Positions 1-6,988 of a stretch of DNA of 14,500 nt are shown here, piece by piece. Position numbers and translations under genes: made by a program. This DNA is from Porphyromonadaceae bacterium UBA3327 (GTDB taxonomy: Bacteria > Bacteroidota > Bacteroidia > Bacteroidales > Muribaculaceae): NCBI GenBank assembly GCA_002361155.1, contig DERZ01000024.1, positions 1 through 14,500 of the forward strand, in the 5' to 3' direction. Numbering within the stretch: position 1 is the stretch's first letter; each line of letters opens with the position of its first letter. The notes below the pieces were generated by a model that saw only the letters and a list, made by a program, of their open reading frames with translations, was not told the DNA's origin and ran no database searches.

Positions 1-342
1 CTCTTCATCGTCCTTAATTTTTTTAGGTTCAAAATTAGTCGGTGAAGAATCCTTCGTCGGTACGCAAAACACGGAGGAACGGCGCAATCTTTTTCCGTAA
101 CCGGATTTGTTTCGTGAGTTGTTAGTAACTCACTATATCACAATGCCTTGTTTTGCCATTCGTACTCATTTTGTTACCTATATGGTGTGGTTACGAACAA
201 GTAACGTAGCGACGTCTTGACTTGGCTTCGGCAAGGATTATGGTGGCGTTGGAGATAATCGGCAGCTTAAATGAAACCTCTGTAAATCAATTCTATTACT
301 TCATTCTTCCGTATTCCACTTTTTTGTAGTAACTTTGTACCG
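1..342. other. AT-richer intergenic region, no recognisable gene
   Basis: No reading frame of useful length or recognisable protein is visible on either strand, and the stretch is visibly richer in A and T than the genes that follow. It holds small inverted repeats: a perfect 7-base stem with a 6-base loop (GTGAGTT at 114-120 with AACTCAC at 127-133), GTTAC/GTAAC arms at 190-205, and a stem capped by a C(TTCG)G-type loop with one bulged G at 221-235. None is followed by a T-run, so they do not look like terminators. I see no tRNA, tmRNA, RNase P or SRP RNA landmarks. The last bases carry the promoter of the downstream lipoprotein. It could be the decayed edge of a neighbouring element or an unannotated RNA; I cannot decide. 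Confidence 0.5.
330..337 (+). promoter_or_regulatory. Bacteroidetes -7 promoter box (TAACTTTG)
   Basis: The box matches the Bacteroidetes primary-sigma -7 consensus TAnnTTTG at every defined position. I see no TTG at the usual -33 distance. The box ends only 5 bases before the ATG at 343, which would place the transcript start at or next to the start codon, implying little or no 5' leader. Confidence 0.6.
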
Positions 343-1095
343 ATGAAAACCGGATTCCCCTATAATAGCATAATCGCGGGACTCGCTCTTCTTTCCTCCG
401 CCGCACTCTTCTCGTGCGGCGGAGGAAAGAAAGGAGATCCTTTCGATTCTGTAACGGCCGAAGACGTAACATCCGCAGTGCCGGAAACATGCGTGACCGC
501 AGCCGCTGCAGAGCCGGTCTCCGGACGTGATGGCAGAATACATATCAACAACATCGGGCCGCTCAGAGAAGTGTTCAATGACTCCAACAAATACCACTAT
601 GCGGTGGCGGAGCGTATCGGCATCGCCCCGATCACAGGTATTTCGGAGGCCTACCACACCCGGCGTCCCGTGGTGCGGATAGAAAGCTGCCGGTGGTACG
701 AAGTCGACTCGCTGAAACACTCGGTGCCTTATCTCGTGCCGGAAGCGGCACGCCTTCTGGAAAGCATCGGACGCAATTTCATCGACTCGCTCTCCTCGCG
801 CGGGGCCGGCGGCTACCGCGTGCTTGTGACCAGTCTGCTGCGCACACCTTATACCGTGAAACGTCTGCGGCGCGTCAACCGCAACGCCACAGACAGTTCC
901 ACCCATCAGTTCGCCACAACGTTCGACATCTCCTACAGGCGCTTCCACTGCCTCGACTCCACACGGACCGTCAACGAGGAAGACCTGAAAAATCTGTTGG
1001 GAGAAGTGCTCCTGGACCTGCGGCGGGAGGAGCGGTGTCTGGTGAAGTTCGAGCGCCATTCCCCCTGCTTCCACATCACGGCAACCGGAAAATGA
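343..1095 (+). CDS. Lipoprotein with M15-peptidase-like zinc signature (DUF5715-like)
   Basis: The 250-residue product starts with a hydrophobic signal segment and a lipobox ending at Cys25 (ALFSC), so it is predicted to be a membrane-anchored lipoprotein. Residues 158-196 contain a segment like the core of M15 D-Ala-D-Ala carboxypeptidases: RVLVTSLLRT, then STHQFATTFDI. The latter fits the S-x-H-x-x-G-x-A-x-D zinc pattern with His188 and Asp195, although the usual Gly is Ala and the usual Ala is Thr. A third candidate ligand is His244 in CFHIT near the C-terminus. The overall appearance matches the Bacteroidetes family that I recall as DUF5715. Inference: a periplasmic cell-wall peptidase or a relative that binds peptidoglycan; activity is not shown. 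The ATG at 343 is chosen because it gives the signal peptide directly and sits just after a promoter box. A 96-base gap separates it from the FKBP cluster. Confidence 0.75.
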   Translation: MKTGFPYNSIIAGLALLSSAALFSCGGGKKGDPFDSVTAEDVTSAVPETCVTAAAAEPVSGRDGRIHINNIGPLREVFNDSNKYHYAVAERIGIAPITGISEAYHTRRPVVRIESCRWYEVDSLKHSVPYLVPEAARLLESIGRNFIDSLSSRGAGGYRVLVTSLLRTPYTVKRLRRVNRNATDSSTHQFATTFDISYRRFHCLDSTRTVNEEDLKNLLGEVLLDLRREERCLVKFERHSPCFHITATGK

Positions 1096-1191
1096 CACCG
1101 GAAAAGGGCCGTGGCCGAGACGGAGAAAAGAGCGTCACGCAACAAATTGCAGTAAAAATTGTTAGAATAATAATTACTTTAACCAAAAGAT

Positions 1192-1782
1192 ATGGACAAA
1201 TTAAGTTATTCCTGGGGTCTCCTTATGGGATCGCAGCTTAAAGGCATGGGTGTCAAAGAACTTGACAGTGCCGATTTCAAGGATGGCGTGACCGCCGCAT
1301 TCAACGGCGAGGAGCCCAGAATCAGCATCGAGGAAGCCCAGAAGCTAATCAACGAATATCTCGGCGAACTTCAGCAGAAAGCCGAGAAACTCGCCCGCGA
1401 GGCCGGGGAGAAATTCCTTGCCGAGAACCGCAGCAAGGAGAATGTGAAAGAGACACCCTCCGGTCTGCAGTATGTAGTGGAGAAGGAGGGTGAGGGAGCA
1501 CAGCCCGGAGCCGAGGACGAAGTGACCGTACACTACACCGGCCAGCTGCTTGACGGCACTGTGTTCGACTCCTCCGTGAACCGCGGAGAACCCGCCACAT
1601 TCCCGCTAAACCGCGTGATACCGGGCTGGACCGAGGGAGTGCAGCTGATGAAGGAGGGAGCGAAATACCGTTTCTTCATTCCCAGCGACCTCGCCTACGG
1701 CGCCCAGGGCGTTCCCAACGCAATCCCGCCCCACTCCACACTCATATTCGACGTTGAGCTGATCAAGGTGGTGAAAAAATAA
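1192..1782 (+). CDS. FKBP-type peptidyl-prolyl cis-trans isomerase, FklB-like
   Basis: This 196-residue protein catalyses cis-trans isomerisation of prolyl bonds. Residues 1-85 form a helical FKBP_N (dimerisation) domain of the FklB/FkpA/Mip type, starting with the typical KLSYSWGLLMGSQL. Residues 88-194 are an intact FKBP domain with [31 protein letters not shown] and the C-terminal LIFDVELIKV strand, so the active-site aromatic and Asp residues are present. There is no signal peptide, and the start at 1192 gives the expected family N-terminus, so it is probably cytoplasmic like E. coli FklB. It lies 42 bases before a second FKBP gene and shares with it a nearly identical DNA tract (1580-1634). 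A good promoter match upstream was not found. Confidence 0.93.
   Translation: MDKLSYSWGLLMGSQLKGMGVKELDSADFKDGVTAAFNGEEPRISIEEAQKLINEYLGELQQKAEKLAREAGEKFLAENRSKENVKETPSGLQYVVEKEGEGAQPGAEDEVTVHYTGQLLDGTVFDSSVNRGEPATFPLNRVIPGWTEGVQLMKEGAKYRFFIPSDLAYGAQGVPNAIPPHSTLIFDVELIKVVKK
1580..1634 (+). repeat. 55-base near-identical tract shared by the two FKBP genes
   Basis: Positions 1580-1634 match 2174-2228 in the next gene at 54 of 55 bases. The single difference (1608 versus 2202, A/C) is a synonymous Leu third position. It covers the [17 protein letters not shown] segment. A further 19 identical bases (CAGCTGATGAAGGAGGGAG) follow a few bases later, while sequence just upstream differs at many third positions. 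Confidence 0.85.
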
Positions 1783-1824
1783 ACGGATATCAGATTCCAG
1801 GTTACGAAACAAACAGATATCGAA

Positions 1825-2373
1825 ATGAAGAAAATTCAGATATTCGCCCTTTCACTTCTGGTTTTCGGAGGTGCGGGCATGATTGCAGGCTGCTCCGGAA
1901 AGAGCGGCAACAAGACGGTCGACTCCGACAGTGTCGCCGCGGAACTCACGGAAGAAGTTTCGGAAGTTCCGGCCGATTCGATGGCAATCGTATTCGGTGA
2001 CGACGCCCGCAAGTCGGAGACAGCCACCGACAGCACCTATGCCGTGACTGCATCCGGATTGAAATACATGGTGCTCAAGGAAGGAAACGGCAAATGTCCC
2101 GGACCGGAGGATGAAGTGACAGTGCACTACGTGGGCAAGCTCACCGACGGCACCGTATTCGACTCGTCGGTAGACCGCGGAGAACCCGCCACATTCCCGC
2201 TCAACCGCGTGATACCGGGCTGGACCGAAGGCCTTCAGCTGATGAAGGAGGGAGGCAAGACCGTCTTCTACATTCCAAGCAATCTCGCTTACGGAGAGCA
2301 GGGTGCGCCCGGTGCGATTCCACCTAACGCCGACCTCATCTTCGAAGTTGAGCTAATAAAAGTCGGAAAGTGA
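1825..2373 (+). CDS. FKBP-type peptidyl-prolyl isomerase, lipoprotein
   Basis: The 182-residue product begins with [20 protein letters not shown] and a lipobox ending at Cys23, so it should be exported and lipid-anchored, acting on proteins in the periplasm or at the surface. A low-complexity acidic linker (about residues 30-70) replaces the FKBP_N domain seen in the preceding gene. Residues 75-181 are a complete FKBP domain with [31 protein letters not shown] and [10 protein letters not shown]. It is a tandem paralogue of the upstream isomerase, 42 bases away, and together they cover both sides of the inner membrane. Its stop at 2371-2373 lies 11 bases before the next gene's preferred ATG, so the genes are probably cotranscribed. 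Confidence 0.93.
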   Translation: MKKIQIFALSLLVFGGAGMIAGCSGKSGNKTVDSDSVAAELTEEVSEVPADSMAIVFGDDARKSETATDSTYAVTASGLKYMVLKEGNGKCPGPEDEVTVHYVGKLTDGTVFDSSVDRGEPATFPLNRVIPGWTEGLQLMKEGGKTVFYIPSNLAYGEQGAPGAIPPNADLIFEVELIKVGK

Positions 2374-2384
2374 CAGTCGAGAAA

Positions 2385-2609
2385 ATGAAACTCAGATTTA
2401 TGAAAGCAGTCGTCGCGGCCCCGGTCGCGGCGATTGCCGTGTCTTCATGTCTGCTCGTCTCCTGTCAGGGACGGAAAATGGACAACATGGAACCGACAGG
2501 CGACACCGTAGAGATAAACCCGAGAATATCCGCCGATACAGTCCGGCAGGACACATCCGCAGCCGCAGACCCGTTCTCCGTGGACAATCATAAGTTCAAT
2601 CCCGGATAA
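2385..2609 (+). CDS. Small hypothetical lipoprotein
   Basis: This is a 74-residue protein that I do not recognise. It has a basic N-terminus, a hydrophobic segment and a lipobox LVSC with Cys27, followed by a short polar, Asp/Thr-rich mature chain of under 50 residues ending HKFNPG. It is probably a small membrane-anchored lipoprotein. A GTG at 2370 in the same frame would overlap the previous stop by 4 bases and add five residues; the ATG at 2385 gives a cleaner signal peptide, and an ATG at 2400 is also possible. It sits 20 bases before the next lipoprotein gene in the same direction, within the FKBP cluster. The mature part has no visible domain. Confidence 0.6.
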   Translation: MKLRFMKAVVAAPVAAIAVSSCLLVSCQGRKMDNMEPTGDTVEINPRISADTVRQDTSAAADPFSVDNHKFNPG

Positions 2610-2629
2610 ACAACAGCTCCGCCACACAA

Positions 2630-3538
2630 ATGCCACGAAAAACAATTTTCATCCTTCTTGCCGGGATGGCACTTCTCGGCACGGGATGCGACCGCGACAT
2701 CAAGAGTGACAGGACAGACCTTGCCGAAGCATCGCCGGGCGACTCGCTCATGTATTATATGGGCCAGTTCCACGCCCACAAGTTCTTTGACCTGACCGTG
2801 GGCGACACCACGTTGCGGAGTCTCGAAAACCGAAAGAGATACCTTGAAGGGATAAAGGCCGGCCTAAAAGCCGTCAAAGGCGAGGAAAACGCCTACAATA
2901 TCGGCGTGCGCATGGGAGTCCGCATGGCAGACATCACATCGAAGCTCGAAGAGGATTACGGACTGGAGCTCGACCGCGATATTCTCTACAACTCCATTGC
3001 CGAAGCTCTTTCCGCGGACCACGACATCGACACCCATAAGAGCCAGAGCAACTTCTACGCCGTTCTCCACAACATCAAGGCCAACCGCCAGAATGTGCTG
3101 ATGCAGTCGGCTACCGAAGAACTCGCCAAACAGGCGAAGACCCGGAAGATGAGAAAAATATCCGATATTCTCTACGGGATCAAGACCTCACGCAGCACCG
3201 GACGCGCCATACATGCAGGCGACAGCATCGCGGTCGAAATGAAGTTCAAAGGTCCTGATCTTGAAGACCTCGGCATGCCCAGCCCAGAAACCGTGACAGT
3301 CGGCGAGGACGGCGGGGCTCCGGTGATGACACTCGCTCTCTCCACCATGAAGGAAGCGGAGTCGGCGGTATTCGCCACTTCCGCCGCCAGCCTGCTCGGA
3401 GAGGAGGCCGGACTCATACGTCTGAAGCCTGACGATATCGTATATATGCACATCACTGTCGGAAAAATTCTCAAAAGCGCTTCCGGCAACGAAACTCCCG
3501 AAGAGACAATCTCCGACAAATACTTCGACGGCATCTGA
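2630..3538 (+). CDS. Lipoprotein with FKBP_N domain and degenerate FKBP-like domain
   Basis: The 302-residue product has a signal segment and lipobox ending at Cys20 (LGTGC). Residues 37-165 look like an FKBP_N helical domain of Bacteroidetes FkpA/Mip-type proteins: DSLMYYMGQF, a YLEGIKAGLKAVKG segment, then an AYNIGVRMG segment. Residues 176-282 can be laid over the FKBP fold: DILYGIKTS with the first strand, AGDSIAVEMKFKG where active FKBPs have [28 protein letters not shown] where they have FFIPSDLAYGAQG, and DDIVYMHITVGKIL over the last strand. The catalytic hallmarks FDSS and VIPGW are absent, so prolyl isomerase activity is unlikely. Inference: a periplasmic chaperone-like or scaffolding paralogue that kept the fold. 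It is 20 bases after the small lipoprotein and 47 bases before rsmA. Confidence 0.75.
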   Translation: MPRKTIFILLAGMALLGTGCDRDIKSDRTDLAEASPGDSLMYYMGQFHAHKFFDLTVGDTTLRSLENRKRYLEGIKAGLKAVKGEENAYNIGVRMGVRMADITSKLEEDYGLELDRDILYNSIAEALSADHDIDTHKSQSNFYAVLHNIKANRQNVLMQSATEELAKQAKTRKMRKISDILYGIKTSRSTGRAIHAGDSIAVEMKFKGPDLEDLGMPSPETVTVGEDGGAPVMTLALSTMKEAESAVFATSAASLLGEEAGLIRLKPDDIVYMHITVGKILKSASGNETPEETISDKYFDGI

Positions 3539-3585
3539 CACTTCCGGCACCGAATACTTCTGCGGTGACAACTAACGAAAAAAAC

Positions 3586-4380
3586 ATGAATGTAAAGGCA
3601 AAAAAAAGTCTCGGTCAGCACTTCCTCAAGGATGAGGATACAGCGCGCCGCATAGCGGAGACAATCTCCGGTCCGGAACTTCCCGAAGGGCATCCGGACT
3701 GGGACACCATGCCGGTCCTCGAAGTAGGGCCGGGAATGGGAGTACTCTCAAAATACCTTCTTGCCACCGGACGCTCCGTAAAGGCCGTGGAACTTGACTC
3801 GGAAAGTGTCGGATTTCTCGCCGGCGTCTACCCTGACCTGCATGTGACCGAGGCCGACTTCCTGAAGCTTGACCTCGGCACTTTATTCCCCGGAGAATTC
3901 GCGCTTATCGGCAACTACCCCTACAATATCTCGTCGCAGATATTCTTCAAGGTGCTCGACAACAGAGAGCGGATACCGGTTGTGGCCGGAATGCTCCAGA
4001 AGGAAGTGGCGGAACGGATATGTTCCGGACCCGGAAGCAAGGTCTACGGAATACTGTCGGTTCTGCTCCAGGCATGGTACGACTGCGAATACCTTTTCAG
4101 CGTGGAGCCGTCCGTGTTCGCTCCGCCGCCGAAAGTGCGCAGCGGCGTGCTCCGTCTCACCCGCAACTCGCGCACCTCTCTCGGCTGCGATCCGGCGCTC
4201 TTCCGGAGAGTTGTGAAAACCGCCTTCGGACAGCGTCGCAAAACGCTCCGCAACTCTCTCGCCCCGCTTATCCCCCCCGGCTCGCCCGCACTCCTCTCGG
4301 AACTTATGCCCCTCAGGCCCGAGCGCCTGTCGGTAGAACAGTTCATCGAACTTACCAACCTGATAGCGACAAAGTCATGA
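3586..4380 (+). CDS. rsmA: 16S rRNA dimethyladenosine transferase RsmA (KsgA)
   Basis: The enzyme uses S-adenosylmethionine to dimethylate two adjacent adenines in the 3'-terminal hairpin of 16S rRNA late in 30S maturation. The 264-residue sequence opens with the family signature KKSLGQHFLKD (residues 6-16). SAM-binding motif I is VLEVGPGMGVL (44-54), the acidic ribose-binding position is at AVELD (67-71), and the catalytic motif appears as GNYPYNIS (109-116), the Bacteroidetes form of N-L-P-Y. The C-terminal lobe contains FGQRRKTLRNSL. The ATG at 3586 is preferred to an in-frame GTG at 3565 because it places the KKSLGQHFL motif at the usual distance from the N-terminus. It follows the FKBP/lipoprotein genes and probably shares their transcript. 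Confidence 0.96.
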   Translation: MNVKAKKSLGQHFLKDEDTARRIAETISGPELPEGHPDWDTMPVLEVGPGMGVLSKYLLATGRSVKAVELDSESVGFLAGVYPDLHVTEADFLKLDLGTLFPGEFALIGNYPYNISSQIFFKVLDNRERIPVVAGMLQKEVAERICSGPGSKVYGILSVLLQAWYDCEYLFSVEPSVFAPPPKVRSGVLRLTRNSRTSLGCDPALFRRVVKTAFGQRRKTLRNSLAPLIPPGSPALLSELMPLRPERLSVEQFIELTNLIATKS

Positions 4381-4388
4381 TTTTTTAT

Positions 4389-4396
4389 TAACTTTG
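4389..4396 (+). promoter_or_regulatory. Bacteroidetes -7 promoter box upstream of gmd (TAACTTTG)
   Basis: A full match to TAnnTTTG begins 9 bases after the rsmA stop, in an AT-rich context. The gmd ATG is at 4438, so the leader would be about 35-40 bases. No clear TTG is present at -33 spacing. Confidence 0.6.
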
Positions 4397-4437
4397 CGCC
4401 AGAGAAATATTTGCTCTAAGAGATATTCGTACAGATA

Positions 4438-5529
4438 ATGAAGAAAAAAGCCCTCATTACGGGAGTCACCGGACAGGACGGAAGTTTCCTGTCGGAATTT
4501 CTCCTTGAAAAAGGTTACGAGGTGCACGGAGTGATACGCCGGAGTTCAGTCGATTTCCGCGAGCGCATCTCCCACCTTGAAGGCAACGCCGATTTCCACC
4601 TCCATTACGCCGACCTGTCGGACTCGATGTCGGTGATGCAGGTTATGGGGAAAGTACGCCCCGACGAAGTCTATAACCTTGCCGCACAAAGCCATGTGCA
4701 GGTTTCATTCGACTCGCCGGAATATACCGCGGACATCGACGCCGTCGGAGTGCTGAGGCTGCTCGAGGCTATCCGCCTGTGCGGCCTGACCGACAGTTGC
4801 CGTTTCTACCAGGCCTCCACCTCCGAACTCTATGGCAAAGTGGAGGAAGTTCCCCAAAGTGAACAGACCCCTTTCCATCCCTATTCGCCTTACGCCGTAG
4901 CCAAGCTCTATGGATTCTGGATCGTGAAGGAATATCGCGAGGCATACGGCATTTACGCCTGCTCTGGCATCCTCTTCAACCATGAGAGCGAGCGGCGAGG
5001 AGAGACATTCGTCACCCGCAAGATCACCCTCGCCGCCGCCCGTATCGCCCAGGGAAAGCAGGAGAAGCTATATCTGGGCAATCTCTCGTCGCTGCGCGAC
5101 TGGGGCTACGCCCCGGACTATGTGGAATGCATGTGGCTCATCCTCCAGCAGAAAGTGCCCTCCGACTATGTGATAGCCACCGGCGAGCAGCATTCCGTAA
5201 GGGAATTCGCCACAATAGCTTTCCGGCATGTAGGCATAGATCTGCGCTGGGAGGGCGAAGGTTCCGAAGAGAAGGGCATCGACAAGGCAACAGGCAGGGT
5301 CATCGTCGAGGTTTCGCCAGACTTCTACCGTCCCACCGACGTGATCAACCTCCTCGGAGACCCGTCCAAGGCGCGCCGCGAACTCGGCTGGAATCCGTCG
5401 AAAACCCCATTTGAGCAACTCGTCAGAATCATGGTGGACGCCGACATGGCCAAAGTGGCCATGGAACGCGCCGGAGAATCGGTAAAAACCAATCTCGCAG
5501 AATATCTCGAGAAAGGAATCGTAAAATAA
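4438..5529 (+). CDS. gmd: GDP-mannose 4,6-dehydratase
   Basis: The enzyme converts GDP-D-mannose to GDP-4-keto-6-deoxy-D-mannose, the first step to GDP-L-fucose and related sugars for surface glycans. The 363-residue protein is an extended SDR. It shows the NADP-binding TGVTGQDG (8-15), HYADLSD (57-63), and the active site ASTSELYG with Thr128 and Glu130 followed by PYAVAK with Tyr152 and Lys156, which line up with E. coli Gmd Thr132, Glu134, Tyr156 and Lys160. The substrate-side segment [17 protein letters not shown] is the family hallmark and separates it from RmlB. The usual partner fcl (GDP-fucose synthase) is not adjacent; rmlB follows 18 bases later. Length is normal for the family. Confidence 0.97.
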   Translation: MKKKALITGVTGQDGSFLSEFLLEKGYEVHGVIRRSSVDFRERISHLEGNADFHLHYADLSDSMSVMQVMGKVRPDEVYNLAAQSHVQVSFDSPEYTADIDAVGVLRLLEAIRLCGLTDSCRFYQASTSELYGKVEEVPQSEQTPFHPYSPYAVAKLYGFWIVKEYREAYGIYACSGILFNHESERRGETFVTRKITLAAARIAQGKQEKLYLGNLSSLRDWGYAPDYVECMWLILQQKVPSDYVIATGEQHSVREFATIAFRHVGIDLRWEGEGSEEKGIDKATGRVIVEVSPDFYRPTDVINLLGDPSKARRELGWNPSKTPFEQLVRIMVDADMAKVAMERAGESVKTNLAEYLEKGIVK

Positions 5530-5535
5530 CTGAAA

Positions 5536-5543
5536 TATATTTG
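5536..5543 (+). promoter_or_regulatory. Bacteroidetes -7 promoter box at the rmlB start (TATATTTG)
   Basis: A full TAnnTTTG match lies between the gmd stop and the rmlB ATG, ending 4 bases before the start codon. The N-terminus MNVMITGGAGFIG fits the family well, so the start is secure. A transcript from this box would begin at or beside the ATG. There is no -33 TTG at normal spacing. Confidence 0.5.
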
Positions 5544-5547
5544 TGTC

Positions 5548-6678
5548 ATGAATGTTATGATCACCGGCGGCGCCGGTTTCATCGGATCCCATCTGGTGCG
5601 CCTTTTTGTCAACAAATACCCGGACAGCCGTATCATCAATGTCGACAAGCTCACATACGCGGGAAATCTCGCCAATCTCAGCGACATCGAAGACCGTCCC
5701 AACTACACTTTCGTCAAGGCCGATATCTGTGACTACGATGAAATGCTCCGCATAATGAAGGAGCACGATATCGACGGAGTGATTCATCTGGCGGCTGAAA
5801 GCCATGTGGACCGTTCCATTCTCGACCCGTTCACGTTCGCACGCACCAACGTCATGGGTACGCTGTCGCTCCTCCAGGCCGCAAAGGTCTGCTGGGAGTC
5901 GAAGCCGGAAGGATACGAGGGCAAGCTTTTCTACCATATCTCCACCGACGAGGTCTACGGCGCGCTCGAGCTGACAGATCCCGAAGGCGTGGAGTCGCCG
6001 TTCGCCACCACCGCCTCATCGTCGGAACATCATCTGGCCTTCGGCACGGAATTCTTCCTCGAGAGCACCAAATACAATCCCCATTCCCCCTACTCGGCAT
6101 CGAAAGCATCGAGCGACCATTTCGTGCGCGCATACCACGATACCTACGGAATGCCCACGCTGGTGACAAACTGCTCCAACAATTACGGTCCCTACCAGTT
6201 CCCTGAAAAACTGATTCCGCTCTTCATCAACAATATCCGCCACGGCAAGCCCCTCCCCGTATACGGCAAGGGCGAGAATGTGCGCGACTGGCTCTTCGTG
6301 GAAGACCACGCCCGGGCCATCGACCTGATCTTCCACAAAGGCAAGCCTGGCGACACCTACAACATCGGCGGATTCAACGAGTGGAAAAACATCGACCTCA
6401 TCAAGGTGATAATCAAGACCGTGGACCGTCTGCTCGGAAATCCCGAAGGCGCCAGCGAACATCTCATCACTTTCGTCACCGACCGCAAGGGACACGACAT
6501 GCGCTACGCCATCGACTCCCGCAAACTGCAGAGAGAACTCGGCTGGGAACCGAGCCTGCAGTTCGAGGAAGGTATAGAGAAGACCGTGAGATGGTACCTC
6601 GACAACCAGGAATGGATGGACCGCATCACATCGGGCGATTACAGGGATTATTACGAAAAAATGTACGCCGGCCGCTGA
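5548..6678 (+). CDS. rfbB: dTDP-glucose 4,6-dehydratase
   Basis: RmlB/RfbB converts dTDP-glucose to dTDP-4-keto-6-deoxyglucose, the entry to dTDP-L-rhamnose and other deoxysugars. The 376-residue extended SDR has the NAD-binding GGAGFIGSH (7-15), the family-specific active site STDEVYG with Thr133, Asp134 and Glu135, and PYSASK with Tyr182 and Lys186. TNCSNNYGPYQFPEKLIPL follows at 207-225. Compared with the E. coli enzyme (361 residues) it carries a longer segment between the TDE and YxxxK motifs (about 141-175), as in Bacteroides homologues. No rmlA, rmlC or rmlD is present nearby. It is followed by two hairpins that end the gmd-rmlB unit. Confidence 0.97.
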   Translation: MNVMITGGAGFIGSHLVRLFVNKYPDSRIINVDKLTYAGNLANLSDIEDRPNYTFVKADICDYDEMLRIMKEHDIDGVIHLAAESHVDRSILDPFTFARTNVMGTLSLLQAAKVCWESKPEGYEGKLFYHISTDEVYGALELTDPEGVESPFATTASSSEHHLAFGTEFFLESTKYNPHSPYSASKASSDHFVRAYHDTYGMPTLVTNCSNNYGPYQFPEKLIPLFINNIRHGKPLPVYGKGENVRDWLFVEDHARAIDLIFHKGKPGDTYNIGGFNEWKNIDLIKVIIKTVDRLLGNPEGASEHLITFVTDRKGHDMRYAIDSRKLQRELGWEPSLQFEEGIEKTVRWYLDNQEWMDRITSGDYRDYYEKMYAGR

Positions 6679-6715
6679 AGCTGTTAAAATTCCGGAAGCC
6701 CCGGCATAACCTTCA

Positions 6716-6739
6716 GGGTTCCTGACAAATCAGGGACCT
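6716..6739 (+). other. Hairpin downstream of rmlB
   Basis: GGTTCCTGA (6717-6725) pairs with TCAGGGACC (6730-6738) over nine base pairs including one G-U, closing a CAAA loop; one more G-U extends it. It is followed by an A-rich run rather than T, so on its own it is not a classical terminator. It may protect the 3' end or act together with the terminator 14 bases downstream. Confidence 0.55.
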
Positions 6740-6752
6740 AAGAAAAAAAGAA

Positions 6753-6783
6753 AAGGTCGACATCACGTCGACCTTGTTTCTTC
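6753..6783 (+). terminator. Rho-independent terminator after rmlB
   Basis: A perfect nine-base stem, AAGGTCGAC (6753-6761) with GTCGACCTT (6767-6775), closes the five-base loop ATCAC and is followed by the T-rich GTTTCTTC. An A-rich run precedes it, so it could also work in the reverse direction. It ends the gmd-rmlB unit and isolates the WYL regulator gene. Confidence 0.8.
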
Positions 6784-6803
6784 AATTAAAACAACAATAA
6801 CAA

Positions 6804-6978
6804 CTTTTTCAGAACGCTTATAGCAGTATAACCTTTATATCACAAGATATATTTTCTAATCCTTACGACTATATAACAACAGCCTGAAAAAGATTGTTCG
6901 CAAGACTCTGAAATTTTTCATCAAAATTTTTAAGTTTTCAGTATATTGTTCATTATCAGGACACGAGCCCTGAAATAT
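6804..6978. promoter_or_regulatory. Repeated CTGAAA-type motifs upstream of the WYL regulator
   Basis: This AT-rich gap contains a perfect nine-base inverted pair, CTTTTTCAG (6804-6812) and CTGAAAAAG (6884-6892). A second inverted pair is CTGAAA (6908-6913) with TTTCAG (6936-6941), and a further CTGAAATAT lies at 6970-6978, just before the ATG. TCAGG/CCTGA arms flank 6956-6973. Partial -7 matches exist (TAAGTTTT at 6931, TATATTGT at 6942) but none is perfect. Several copies of one motif in both orientations before a DNA-binding regulator suggest operator sites, possibly autoregulatory; this is inference, and in AT-rich DNA some copies may be chance. Confidence 0.35.
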
Positions 6979-6988
6979 TTTTTTATAG

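Noticed and set aside
301..1098. Long minus-strand open frame (265 codons) opposite the first lipoprotein gene
   Set aside because: The plus-strand protein has a signal peptide, lipobox and zinc-type motif; the minus frame has no recognisable features and arises from GC-rich codon bias.
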